Source: Bog-950 sp964620645 (GTDB lineage Bacteria; Bacteroidota; Bacteroidia; Chitinophagales; LD1). Taken from it: 5,353 bases of DNA. The notes beneath the pieces are model-generated. The model ran no database searches and was not told where the DNA came from. It saw only the letters and a program-made list of their open reading frames with translations. Positions 1-5,353 of this stretch are shown piece after piece. Where the stretch lies: positions 1 to 5,353 of the forward strand of contig CAZUHU010000233.1 of NCBI GenBank assembly GCA_964620645.1. Direction: 5' to 3'. Every line of letters starts with the position of its first letter. The first letter of the stretch is position 1. Position numbers and translations under genes: made by a program.

Positions 1-22
1 AAACGTTTGTTCGAAAACTTAT

Positions 23-904
23 TTACTCGATTTCAACCGTAAATAAGGCGCCGAACTCCTCGCCCTGCCCTAGCTTTATAACACCCTCTTTCTCAGGAAA
101 TTCCACCTGCCTTTCCGCTGTATCGGCACAGCCGAACCAAGGCTCAATGCATACATAGGGCGCATCTGTTTTAGCCCACAAACCCAAATAAGGGAACCCG
201 GTGTAGGTTACGGCCAGGCTGTAGCTGTTGTTAGCGCTTTTTATAGCTACTTTTTTGCTCTTCAAATCTTTAAAAATAAGGGCATCGTCTTTAAACAAAT
301 CATTGCGCAATGCAAGGCTGTTGCTGCTATTAAATACCTGTTGCCTGCGGCCGTCAAAAAAGCCGTTGTTATCAATAAAATGACGGTCGGCTGTTTCAGT
401 TTGCTCAAACTCCAGGCGGTAATCGCTGTAACGGTTGCCGGTGGTTGTAGCGCCTACCGGTGGCACTGCAAAAGCGGGGTGCCCACCCAATTGAAAGTAC
501 ATCGGTTTATCATCTTTGTTTATCACCTCGTAACGGCAATAAAGCATATTACCCTGTAGGCGATAGGCTATTAAAAACTCAAACTTAAAGGGGTAAATCT
601 TAAGGGTATCATCGCTGCTGGTTAAAGAAAAAACCATCTTGGTATCACCCAACTCCAGCAACTTAAAATTCGTTTTACGGGCAAAGCCGTGCTTTTCCAT
701 TCGGTAGGTTTTGCCCTCCACCATAATCTCATCGTTTAGGCAGCGCCCTACTACCGGAAACAACACCGGCGCATGCCAGGGCCAAAAAGCAGGGTCAGCA
801 TTCCATAGCCGTTCAAGCTTATTCTTTTTATCGTAAATGCTAATCAGTTCAGCCCCGTATTCGCGGGCTTCTACGCGTAAAAACTCATTTTCTATTTTAT
901 GCAT
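23..904 (-). CDS. Aldose 1-epimerase family protein (LacX-like mutarotase)
   Basis: Predicted cytoplasmic mutarotase-fold enzyme that interconverts the alpha and beta anomers of an aldose or related sugar; the substrate cannot be told from sequence. With the start used here the protein is 293 aa, typical of the LacX-like branch. Visible family motifs are an N-terminal ENEFL/GAEL-SI segment (residues about 5-25), HGFAR (His72 to Arg76), GGHPAF (His142) and CIEPWFGCAD (Glu254); the two His and the Glu are the expected catalytic residues. There is no signal peptide. The frame can be extended 13 codons to a TTG at 943, but the ATG at 904 is preferred because family members begin just before the ENEFL segment and because a promoter-like box covers the TTG. 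The gene is divergent from the SPOR-like gene to its right. Family assignment is strong; sugar specificity is unknown. Confidence 0.9.
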   Translation of the reverse strand: MHKIENEFLRVEAREYGAELISIYDKKNKLERLWNADPAFWPWHAPVLFPVVGRCLNDEIMVEGKTYRMEKHGFARKTNFKLLELGDTKMVFSLTSSDDTLKIYPFKFEFLIAYRLQGNMLYCRYEVINKDDKPMYFQLGGHPAFAVPPVGATTTGNRYSDYRLEFEQTETADRHFIDNNGFFDGRRQQVFNSSNSLALRNDLFKDDALIFKDLKSKKVAIKSANNSYSLAVTYTGFPYLGLWAKTDAPYVCIEPWFGCADTAERQVEFPEKEGVIKLGQGEEFGALFTVEIE

Positions 905-941
905 GCTTGCGGGCCGTAAAAAGTCAATAATTATTTGTTGC

Positions 942-949
942 AAGTATAA
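942..949 (-). promoter_or_regulatory. Possible -7 box for the epimerase gene
   Basis: On the minus strand this reads TATACTTG, a 7-of-8 match to the Bacteroidota -7 consensus TAnnTTTG. No TTG lies at the usual 19-21 base distance upstream, so the match is weak. If used, transcription would begin near 935, leaving a leader of about 30 bases before the ATG at 904 and excluding the TTG at 943 as a start. Confidence 0.3.
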
Positions 950-1017
950 GCTATTGATTCTTTACACTTATGTGTTCAAAATCATTACCGTAAATTTCCT
1001 TTTTTAGGGCAAACTGT

Positions 1018-1025
1018 TAGTTTTG
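1018..1025 (+). promoter_or_regulatory. Bacteroidota -7 promoter box for the SPOR-like gene
   Basis: The sequence TAGTTTTG is a perfect match to TAnnTTTG. A TTTC, one base off the TTTG -33 element, lies at 995-998 with a 19-base spacer. The predicted transcription start is near 1030, giving a leader of about 20 bases before the ATG at 1051. No Shine-Dalgarno sequence is evident, which is normal for this phylum. Confidence 0.55.
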
Positions 1026-1050
1026 TCATCTCCAAAAACCCTGACACACA

Positions 1051-1782
1051 ATGAAGAAGATAGTTGGCCTGGCGCTGTTAGCGCTATTATTCAGTGCACG
1101 TTTAACTGCGCAGGAGCTTTCTAAAGAAGAAAAAAAGCGCCTTAAAGAGGAGCTAAAAAACTACATGAGCGACCTGGGTGGCTACAAGGCCAAGATGGAG
1201 GACATCCGCAATACGCTGGATAGCAACGAGGCTGAAATTAAAAGGCTGAAGGACGACCAGGCTTATGCCAGCACCCGCCAGGCTGAATTGGAAAACCGCA
1301 TTGCTGCTTACGATACCAAAGTAAAAGAGCTTACCCAGGAAAATAAGATGCTGAAAGGCGAAGAAGTTGTGGATGGCGACTCGGCAGTTACTAAAAAGTT
1401 TATGGCCGATATGCAACACCCGCCTGTTAAAGGCACAGTTTACAAAGTTCAGATCGGTTTGTATAAGGAGTTTAACATCAACAAATACTTTGACCAGCCA
1501 CGTTATATTGGTTATGAGGAAGTAGAAGGTATGAACCGCTATATCATCAGCTACTTCCCTGATGAGGAGGTTGCCAAGCAGTTTGTTGAGGACGTTCGTA
1601 AAATGGGTATTAAGGACGCCTTTGTTTCAAAATACATAGATGGCCAGCGTGTTTACGAATGGAGCAAAAACCCTAAATACAAAGGCAAGAAAGAGCCACA
1701 AAGCTTACAGGAAGCCATTGATATGGATAAGAAAGGCAAGAAGAAAAAAGACGAAACAAGCGATAATACAACGGGCCAATAA
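1051..1782 (+). CDS. Secreted coiled-coil protein with SPOR-like C-terminal domain
   Basis: A 243-aa protein with a classic Sec signal peptide: basic MKK, a hydrophobic core LALLALLF, and a likely cut after LTA (residue 20), leaving Gln21 at the mature N-terminus. There is no lipobox cysteine, so it is probably periplasmic. Residues about 22-104 are charged, heptad-like and rich in Lys, Glu and Leu, consistent with a coiled coil. Residues about 118-193 (from the VYKVQIGLY stretch to YIDGQRVY) resemble a SPOR domain, with the VQIG-type first strand and the YIISYFPDEEVAKQF second half; SPOR domains are known to bind denuded peptidoglycan glycans. The tail after residue 200 is Lys-rich and low complexity. 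Relatives in Bacteroidota are often named SPOR-domain or ezrin/radixin/moesin-like proteins. A role in the cell envelope or septum is inference only. It has its own promoter upstream and a terminator just downstream. Confidence 0.85.
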   Translation: MKKIVGLALLALLFSARLTAQELSKEEKKRLKEELKNYMSDLGGYKAKMEDIRNTLDSNEAEIKRLKDDQAYASTRQAELENRIAAYDTKVKELTQENKMLKGEEVVDGDSAVTKKFMADMQHPPVKGTVYKVQIGLYKEFNINKYFDQPRYIGYEEVEGMNRYIISYFPDEEVAKQFVEDVRKMGIKDAFVSKYIDGQRVYEWSKNPKYKGKKEPQSLQEAIDMDKKGKKKKDETSDNTTGQ

Positions 1783-2691
1783 TCAAAAAAGGCTCTCAGG
1801 TAATACAGAAGCGTTGGGTAAGTTACTCAGCGCTTTTTTTATGTGCTTATGGCTGTAAAAAACTCCTTGCAGGGCCTTCTGCAGCTCTTCATCAGCACCG
1901 TTAATAGCCATTATCTTCCCGTCCTCAATGGTAATTTCAAAGCCGTTTTTGTGTATTACCGTTTTGGGGCTTCGGCCAAATATCCATTCATCACTTCTGA
2001 ATTTTTGAGCAGCCAGTTCTTCTATTTCTTTCCATTCTTCATCGCTAAAGGAATAAGCCTCTATTGCGTTTAACTCGGTTGCCAGGTATTGCTTAAGGGC
2101 TTCCATGCTTCCCCAACGGTCGTTTACATCTGCAACATTGGTTACAGAACTGCTAACGGAAGCAACGGCCTTAGTTTCAATAGTGAAAGTATTAGGCTTA
2201 AGGCAGGCCCTTAATGTGGGCAGGTCTGCTTTATAAAGCAATGTGCCGTGGCTGATGATGTTTTTTCTATCGGTAAACTGGGCGTTACCGCTAATCTTTT
2301 TGCCGTTGCATATAATGTTGTTGCGGGCATCCTGTTCCGCCAGTATACCGGCTTTAATTAAGGCGTTGATCAAGGGTTGATTAAAGTGCCTGTAGTTGTT
2401 TACCTTATAATCTGCAAAGCCGGATATAAACGCGAAACTCAAATTCCCTTCATCCTGGTAAACGGTACCGCCGCCTGAAATGCGCCTGCAGAGCTTAAGC
2501 TTCCCATTCCGCAGGTATTCAAAGTTAACCTCGCGGTAAATGCTTTGGTTTTTGCCCACTACTACGCAGGGTTCATTAACGTATAGCAGAAGGTAGTCGC
2601 CCTTGCTGCAATCAGCATGGCGCACTAAAAACTCCTCAATAGCTAAATTGATGTAAGGATTATTGCTGCCGCGGTTGTTAACCAAAATCAC
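1783..2691 (-). CDS. lplA: Lipoate-protein ligase A
   Basis: Cytoplasmic enzyme that activates lipoate with ATP and attaches it to a lysine of lipoyl domains of 2-oxoacid dehydrogenases and GcvH. The 302-aa protein has the BPL/LPL catalytic domain first (residues about 1-200): NLAIEEFL near 15-22, RRISGGGTVYQDEGN at 69-83 (Arg70, Ser72, Gly73-75), GKKISGNAQ at 130-138 with Lys132 as the likely ligand-binding lysine, and HGTLL at 148-152. Residues about 210-302 match the LplA C-terminal accessory domain, including the SDEWIFGRSP stretch, so it is a full-length two-domain ligase. Gln79 replaces the His usual in this motif (E. coli LplA His79). The start is GTG at 2691; a TAA stop lies four codons upstream in frame and there is no early Met. 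Its TGA abuts the stop of the convergent SPOR-like gene with no gap. A 37-bp gap separates it from the upstream ceramidase-like gene, suggesting co-transcription, although TATCTTTT in the gap (near 2708-2715) could be an imperfect -7 box. Confidence 0.92.
   Translation of the reverse strand: MILVNNRGSNNPYINLAIEEFLVRHADCSKGDYLLLYVNEPCVVVGKNQSIYREVNFEYLRNGKLKLCRRISGGGTVYQDEGNLSFAFISGFADYKVNNYRHFNQPLINALIKAGILAEQDARNNIICNGKKISGNAQFTDRKNIISHGTLLYKADLPTLRACLKPNTFTIETKAVASVSSSVTNVADVNDRWGSMEALKQYLATELNAIEAYSFSDEEWKEIEELAAQKFRSDEWIFGRSPKTVIHKNGFEITIEDGKIMAINGADEELQKALQGVFYSHKHIKKALSNLPNASVLPESLF
1809..1840 (+). terminator. Rho-independent terminator of the SPOR-like gene, inside the lipoate ligase CDS
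   Basis: Bases 1809-1835 form a 27-base hairpin: AAGCG at the left foot pairs with CGCTT at the right foot, and pairing continues inward (two G-T wobbles) to about 12 base pairs around a 3-base loop. A run of seven T follows at 1834-1840. This is oriented for plus-strand transcripts and starts 26 bases after the stop at 1782. On the minus strand the hairpin is not followed by a T run, so it should not stop ligase transcription. It lies within the last codons of the opposing ligase gene. Confidence 0.8.
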
Positions 2692-2728
2692 AGGGCAACA
2701 TTAACCAAAAGATACAATACCGGCAGAG

Positions 2729-3700
2729 TTACACTTCCACCATCTCGCCACGGCGGCGGCGGATGCGCATTTCTCTTCTCTCCTTTTTATAGGCAATGGC
2801 CTCCTCTAAAGGCAGTTTGCCGGAGCGGTAGTACATGTATATAAGCATAATACTTACCGAGCAGAACAAGTGCCATAAGGCATGGCCCTGAAACATACTG
2901 GTAGGGTTGCAAACCACACTGGTGCGGTCCAGTATCCAAATGATAGAAGCAAGGATAAGCACGGCAAACGCTGCCCACAGGTAATTGGTAAAGTAATGCT
3001 CCTTGCTGATGAACATGAGGTAATAAACGCTGGTAATAAAGATGACCACAATAAGAAAAGGGAACAGCACATTGATGTTGATGTTAGGCATCAGCTTGGT
3101 AAAAATGAGGTAATTGAAACCTACAGCAAAAGCCACCATCAAGGCATGCGAACTGTGGTATTTCTCCTTAACCCTTACCACCGGAAATATCTTGTACAGG
3201 TTAAACGTAATAGCCATTACTATAACCGAGTAAAGGCCGGCCTGGTCTAACTTTTGGAAGAATTCAGTTAAAGAAGCGTGGTATAAAAAGCTGCCCAGGA
3301 ATACGTAAAAAGCAGAAAGGGCAAACATGATAGAGAAAATAGGATAGCGCACAAGGAAGTTACTGCTTTGCTTACGGTCGGCATTACGGAAATCGTGAAT
3401 GCCGAGTGTAAGGGTTATTAAACCCACTACAAAGAAACCCAGGTTGCTCCAGGTGTTAGAGGGTTGACGGATTAGCTCGTCCATATGGTTTTGCTCACAA
3501 AAATGGAAGGCATTACCGCTGGCCAGGCTAAATGGCGACCACAGGTTTAATGCATGGTTTAGATTGTAATAGCCAATTAAGGCTGCTGTTGTAAGCAGAA
3601 AAATAACTGCGGGTAGATAAAATGCCTTAGGCGACAAATATTCCATGTACAAGCGCGTACGTAGAATTTGCCATTTTAAATGAACCCTGAATTTATTCAT
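2729..3700 (-). CDS. Ceramidase-like integral membrane hydrolase (CREST superfamily)
   Basis: A 323-aa polytopic membrane protein resembling alkaline ceramidases, which cleave ceramide to sphingoid base and fatty acid. Hydrophobic segments are visible near residues 27-44, 85-101, 119-140, 155-175, 184-202, 209-232, 238-257 and 271-291. Alkaline ceramidases have seven, so the first is probably an N-terminal addition. Signature parts appear in order: FCEQN (68-71) and NTWSNL (82-87), the GSFLYHASL block with Ser137 and His141, LDQAG with Asp152, then a WILDR segment and GHALWH with His273 and His277. The Ser-4-His-11-Asp and His-4-His spacings equal those recalled for the zinc site of human ACER3 (Ser77, His81, Asp92, His217, His221). 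The C-terminus (305-320) is rich in Arg and Lys and probably cytoplasmic. Sphingobacteria make sphingolipids, so a ceramide-type substrate is plausible but unproven; another membrane amide or ester is possible. The ATG at 3700 is used; Met19 is an alternative start. Confidence 0.85.
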   Translation of the reverse strand: MNKFRVHLKWQILRTRLYMEYLSPKAFYLPAVIFLLTTAALIGYYNLNHALNLWSPFSLASGNAFHFCEQNHMDELIRQPSNTWSNLGFFVVGLITLTLGIHDFRNADRKQSSNFLVRYPIFSIMFALSAFYVFLGSFLYHASLTEFFQKLDQAGLYSVIVMAITFNLYKIFPVVRVKEKYHSSHALMVAFAVGFNYLIFTKLMPNININVLFPFLIVVIFITSVYYLMFISKEHYFTNYLWAAFAVLILASIIWILDRTSVVCNPTSMFQGHALWHLFCSVSIMLIYMYYRSGKLPLEEAIAYKKERREMRIRRRRGEMVEV

Positions 3701-3756
3701 AGCTGAGCAACAATGGGTATTTGGGTAATTAATGTGTAATTATACGAATGAAGAAA

Positions 3757-3786
3757 GAGAAAATTTTACTGCCAGCGAATTTTCTC
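3757..3786. repeat. 9-bp perfect inverted repeat in divergent intergenic region
   Basis: GAGAAAATT at 3757-3765 and AATTTTCTC at 3778-3786 are perfect reverse complements separated by 12 bases (centre to centre 21 bp, about two helical turns). It sits in the 181-bp region between the ceramidase-like gene, which starts leftward at 3700, and the HMG-CoA lyase-like gene, which starts rightward at 3882. The arrangement suits a dimeric regulator binding one DNA face or a hairpin, but it is AT-rich and could be chance. Confidence 0.4.
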
Positions 3787-3835
3787 ACAAATCCTGCTAT
3801 TTATTTTACGGCACCGCAACCCGGGCTTAGTTAGC

Positions 3836-3865
3836 TTGGGTAACTTTTTGTGGTTTATAGGTTTT
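3836..3865 (+). promoter_or_regulatory. Upstream member of tandem promoter for the lyase-like gene
   Basis: TTG at 3836-3838, a 19-base spacer, then TAGGTTTT at 3858-3865, which is 7 of 8 to TAnnTTTG. The predicted transcription start near 3869 would give a leader of about 13 bases before the GTG at 3882. It has the same geometry as the better promoter exactly 12 bases downstream. Confidence 0.35.
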
Positions 3866-3877
3866 CAATTAGGTTTG
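3845..3877 (+). promoter_or_regulatory. Bacteroidota -33/-7 promoter for the lyase-like gene
   Basis: TTTTTG at 3845-3850 supplies the -33 TTTG/TTG element, followed by a 19-base spacer and TAGGTTTG at 3870-3877, a perfect match to TAnnTTTG. With the box centred at -7, transcription should start at about 3880-3884, on or next to the GTG start codon at 3882. Confidence 0.6.
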
Positions 3878-3881
3878 GCGC

Positions 3882-4748
3882 GTGACTGAGCAGCGAGTTA
3901 AAATTATAGAGTGCCCGAGAGATGCCATGCAAGGGATTAAAGGGCTTATTCCTACCGATAAAAAGGTAGAATACATCAATAAGCTGCTTAAAGTAGGCTA
4001 CCACTCTATCGATTTCGGCAGCTTTGTTAACCCGGAGATTATACCTCAGATGGCAGATACAGCAAAAGTGCTGGACGGCCTGGATCTGGATAACAAGCAA
4101 TCAAAACTGATAGCCATAATAGCCAATGAGCGCGGTGCTAAGGATGCCTGCGCCTTCCCGCAAATTGATTGCCTGGGCTTTCCGTTCTCGGTTTCCGAAA
4201 CCTTCCAGATGCGTAACGCCAACTCCACCATACAGGAGGCTGTAGGCCGCATTAATACCATAAAGGAATTGTGCGATAAGCACGGCAAGGAACTTATCAT
4301 CTATATCAGTATGGCTTTCGGTAACCCTTATGGCGATGCCTATAGCCCGCAGATAGTAGAACGCTGGGTGGGTGAGCTAAGTAAGCTGGAGGTTAAAACC
4401 TTTATGCTTAGCGATACCGTAGGCGTTGGGGCGCCCGATAACATCAAGTATCTTTTCTCAACTTTGATTCCTGCTTTCCCGCAGTTGGAAATTGGCGCGC
4501 ATTTGCACACTGCCCCACACAACTGGAAAGTGAAGATTGATGCCGCCTACCAAAATGGCTGCCGTCGTTTTGATGCCGCCATTAAAGGTTATGGCGGTTG
4601 CCCAATGGCAAAGGATGAGTTGATAGGCAACATGCCTACCGAAAACCTGTTGAATTACTTTTCTACCGACCAGCTATACAACCACTTTAATGTGGAAGAG
4701 TTTGAAGAGGCGCTGCGCATGGCCAACCATGTGTTTCCGGCGCATTAG
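3882..4748 (+). CDS. Divergent hydroxymethylglutaryl-CoA lyase family protein
   Basis: A 288-aa TIM-barrel protein of the HMG-CoA lyase/DRE-TIM metallolyase family. Canonical members split HMG-CoA into acetyl-CoA and acetoacetate in leucine breakdown. Landmarks are PRD at 12-14 (human Arg41 and Asp42), SFVNPEIIPQMAD at about 47-59, SDTVGVG in the middle, AHLH (equivalent to metal ligands His233 and His235), and GYGGCPMA with the flexible-loop catalytic Cys (human Cys266), followed by GNMPTE, which keeps Asn275 and Glu279 equivalents. Unusual points: GPRDGLQNE is CPRDAMQGI, human Glu72 is Asp44, the residue after the HxH (usually Asp) is Thr, and one residue is inserted after the Cys loop. These suggest a subfamily whose acyl-CoA substrate may differ. 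The start is GTG: no other ATG, GTG or TTG lies between the upstream in-frame stop and Arg13. No leucine-catabolic neighbours are present in the window. The gene is convergent with the RDD gene, with a 4-bp gap. Confidence 0.85.
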   Translation: MTEQRVKIIECPRDAMQGIKGLIPTDKKVEYINKLLKVGYHSIDFGSFVNPEIIPQMADTAKVLDGLDLDNKQSKLIAIIANERGAKDACAFPQIDCLGFPFSVSETFQMRNANSTIQEAVGRINTIKELCDKHGKELIIYISMAFGNPYGDAYSPQIVERWVGELSKLEVKTFMLSDTVGVGAPDNIKYLFSTLIPAFPQLEIGAHLHTAPHNWKVKIDAAYQNGCRRFDAAIKGYGGCPMAKDELIGNMPTENLLNYFSTDQLYNHFNVEEFEEALRMANHVFPAH

Positions 4749-4752
4749 TGCA

Positions 4753-5271
4753 TTATTTTCTCCAAACCAGGCAGTCTGTCATTTTATCGTGTAATGCCTG
4801 GCGGTATTCAGTGTAACCGGCCATTACATAACCCCAGCAAAGTATAGCGCCTGAAAGTATTTTGGCAAAGTGCCTTCCGCTTGCCTTACCAAATCCAATA
4901 CGGTTACCCTCCATATCGGTAACATACATACCCAGGAAGTATTTGCCCGGCGTAGCGCGTAAGGGAGAAGACTCAAAGCCGGCGTAAAACACCCATGGCA
5001 CAATAAAGCTGTAAAACAGTATTACATAATACACCAGGCGGTTGGTAAGCTCGTAGGCTGAATTGTATTCCGAAAGATTGTCCAGTTTAAGAGCCCTGGC
5101 ATATAACTTCACGGCATCCGGATGAGAGGCGAAATACGTATAAAGGCTTGTTTGGCTTACGTAATACAGTTGCAGGGTAATGAAGGCCACCAGTGCACCA
5201 TCAATAAAGTAAGATGCAAAACGCGGCCAAAAGCCTGCATAGTCATGTTGAGGTAATGTAGATTCTTCCAT
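4753..5271 (-). CDS. RDD family membrane protein
   Basis: A 172-aa inner-membrane protein with a complete RDD domain. The three residues naming the family are visible: Arg17 in the FWPRFASYFID segment, Asp24, and Asp152 in the closing ALHDKMTD motif. The middle carries the characteristic ATPGKYFLGMYVTD (106-119), followed by Arg133. Hydrophobic segments lie near residues 20-38, 80-98 and 135-152, giving the usual three-helix topology; the stretch at about 39-78 between the first two is a soluble loop. The family's function is poorly defined; some members have been linked to ion transport, which cannot be assigned here. The ATG at 5271 is well placed, 10 residues before the domain begins. No clear -7 box was found in the 82 bases upstream to the window edge. 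Its stop lies 4 bp from that of the convergent lyase-like gene. Confidence 0.88.
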   Translation of the reverse strand: MEESTLPQHDYAGFWPRFASYFIDGALVAFITLQLYYVSQTSLYTYFASHPDAVKLYARALKLDNLSEYNSAYELTNRLVYYVILFYSFIVPWVFYAGFESSPLRATPGKYFLGMYVTDMEGNRIGFGKASGRHFAKILSGAILCWGYVMAGYTEYRQALHDKMTDCLVWRK

Positions 5272-5353
5272 AGCAGATTTATGGCGCCAAAATAGCTATT
5301 TAGCTAATAGAGCCTAACCATATTAGTTAGTGAAGTATAAAAACTGAATGTAA

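Noticed and set aside
1..22. Possible terminator for the epimerase gene at the left edge
   Set aside because: Only a 4-bp stem (GTTT/AAAC) can be formed in the 22 bases available and there is no T run; the window ends before more can be judged.
341..559. 72-codon open frame on the plus strand
   Set aside because: Antisense to the epimerase coding sequence, across its conserved GGHPAF region; no family resemblance and no independent signals.
1640..1858. 72-codon open frame on the plus strand spanning the convergent junction
   Set aside because: It overlaps the end of the SPOR-like gene in another frame and runs through that gene's terminator; the composition looks like a frame-shifted Lys-rich tail.
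2882..3250. 122-codon open frame on the plus strand
   Set aside because: It is wholly antisense to the ceramidase-like gene, whose conserved motifs fix the coding strand. The translation is rich in His, Lys and Asn, lacks any recognisable domain, and has no promoter-like sequence in front.
4767..4801. Inverted repeat CCAGGCA / TGCCTGG as a terminator for the lyase-like gene
   Set aside because: The stem is only 7 bp with a 21-base loop, there is no T run after it on either strand, and it lies in the conserved RDD coding end.
5282..5306. Palindromes TGGCGCCA (5282-5289) and two TAGCTA copies (5293-5298, 5301-5306) upstream of the RDD gene
   Set aside because: Short palindromes like these are expected by chance in an AT-rich leader; no matching -7 box or second copy in the window supports an operator call.

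Overview
The window looks like chromosomal DNA from a Bacteroidota bacterium, most likely of the Sphingobacteriaceae (Mucilaginibacter/Pedobacter type). This placement is inferred from three things: Bacteroidota-style promoter motifs (TAnnTTTG with an upstream TTG) in front of several genes, the absence of Shine-Dalgarno sequences at most starts, and the protein families present. No direct taxonomic marker such as rRNA is in the window.

Six protein-coding genes fill almost all of it, with no intergenic stretch over 300 bases. From left to right they are: a LacX-type aldose 1-epimerase family protein (minus); a secreted coiled-coil protein with a SPOR-like C-terminus (plus); a lipoate-protein ligase A (minus); a multi-pass ceramidase-like membrane hydrolase of the CREST superfamily (minus, 37 bp upstream of the ligase and possibly co-transcribed with it); a divergent HMG-CoA lyase family enzyme (plus); and an RDD-family membrane protein (minus). 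I see no tRNA, rRNA, insertion sequence, CRISPR array or phage gene.

The genes do not form one pathway. They are mostly single housekeeping or accessory metabolic genes in alternating orientation, and the two convergent junctions are extremely tight (0 bp and 4 bp). The loose metabolic themes are sugar handling (epimerase), lipoylation of 2-oxoacid dehydrogenases (ligase), membrane lipid or sphingolipid chemistry (ceramidase-like protein) and acyl-CoA cleavage, possibly leucine catabolism (HMG-CoA lyase-like protein).

The points most worth a second look are: (1) the ceramidase-like protein, which keeps the exact Ser/His/Asp/His/His spacing of eukaryotic alkaline ceramidases but appears altered in the calcium-site region; (2) the HMG-CoA lyase homologue, with several non-canonical active-site residues; (3) a tandem Bacteroidota promoter so close to that gene's only usable start codon that a leaderless mRNA is predicted; (4) a strong intrinsic terminator for the SPOR-like gene that lies inside the coding sequence of the opposing lipoate ligase gene; (5) a 9-bp perfect inverted repeat in the ceramidase/lyase divergent intergenic region. 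I found no clear evidence of a wholly new multi-gene system.
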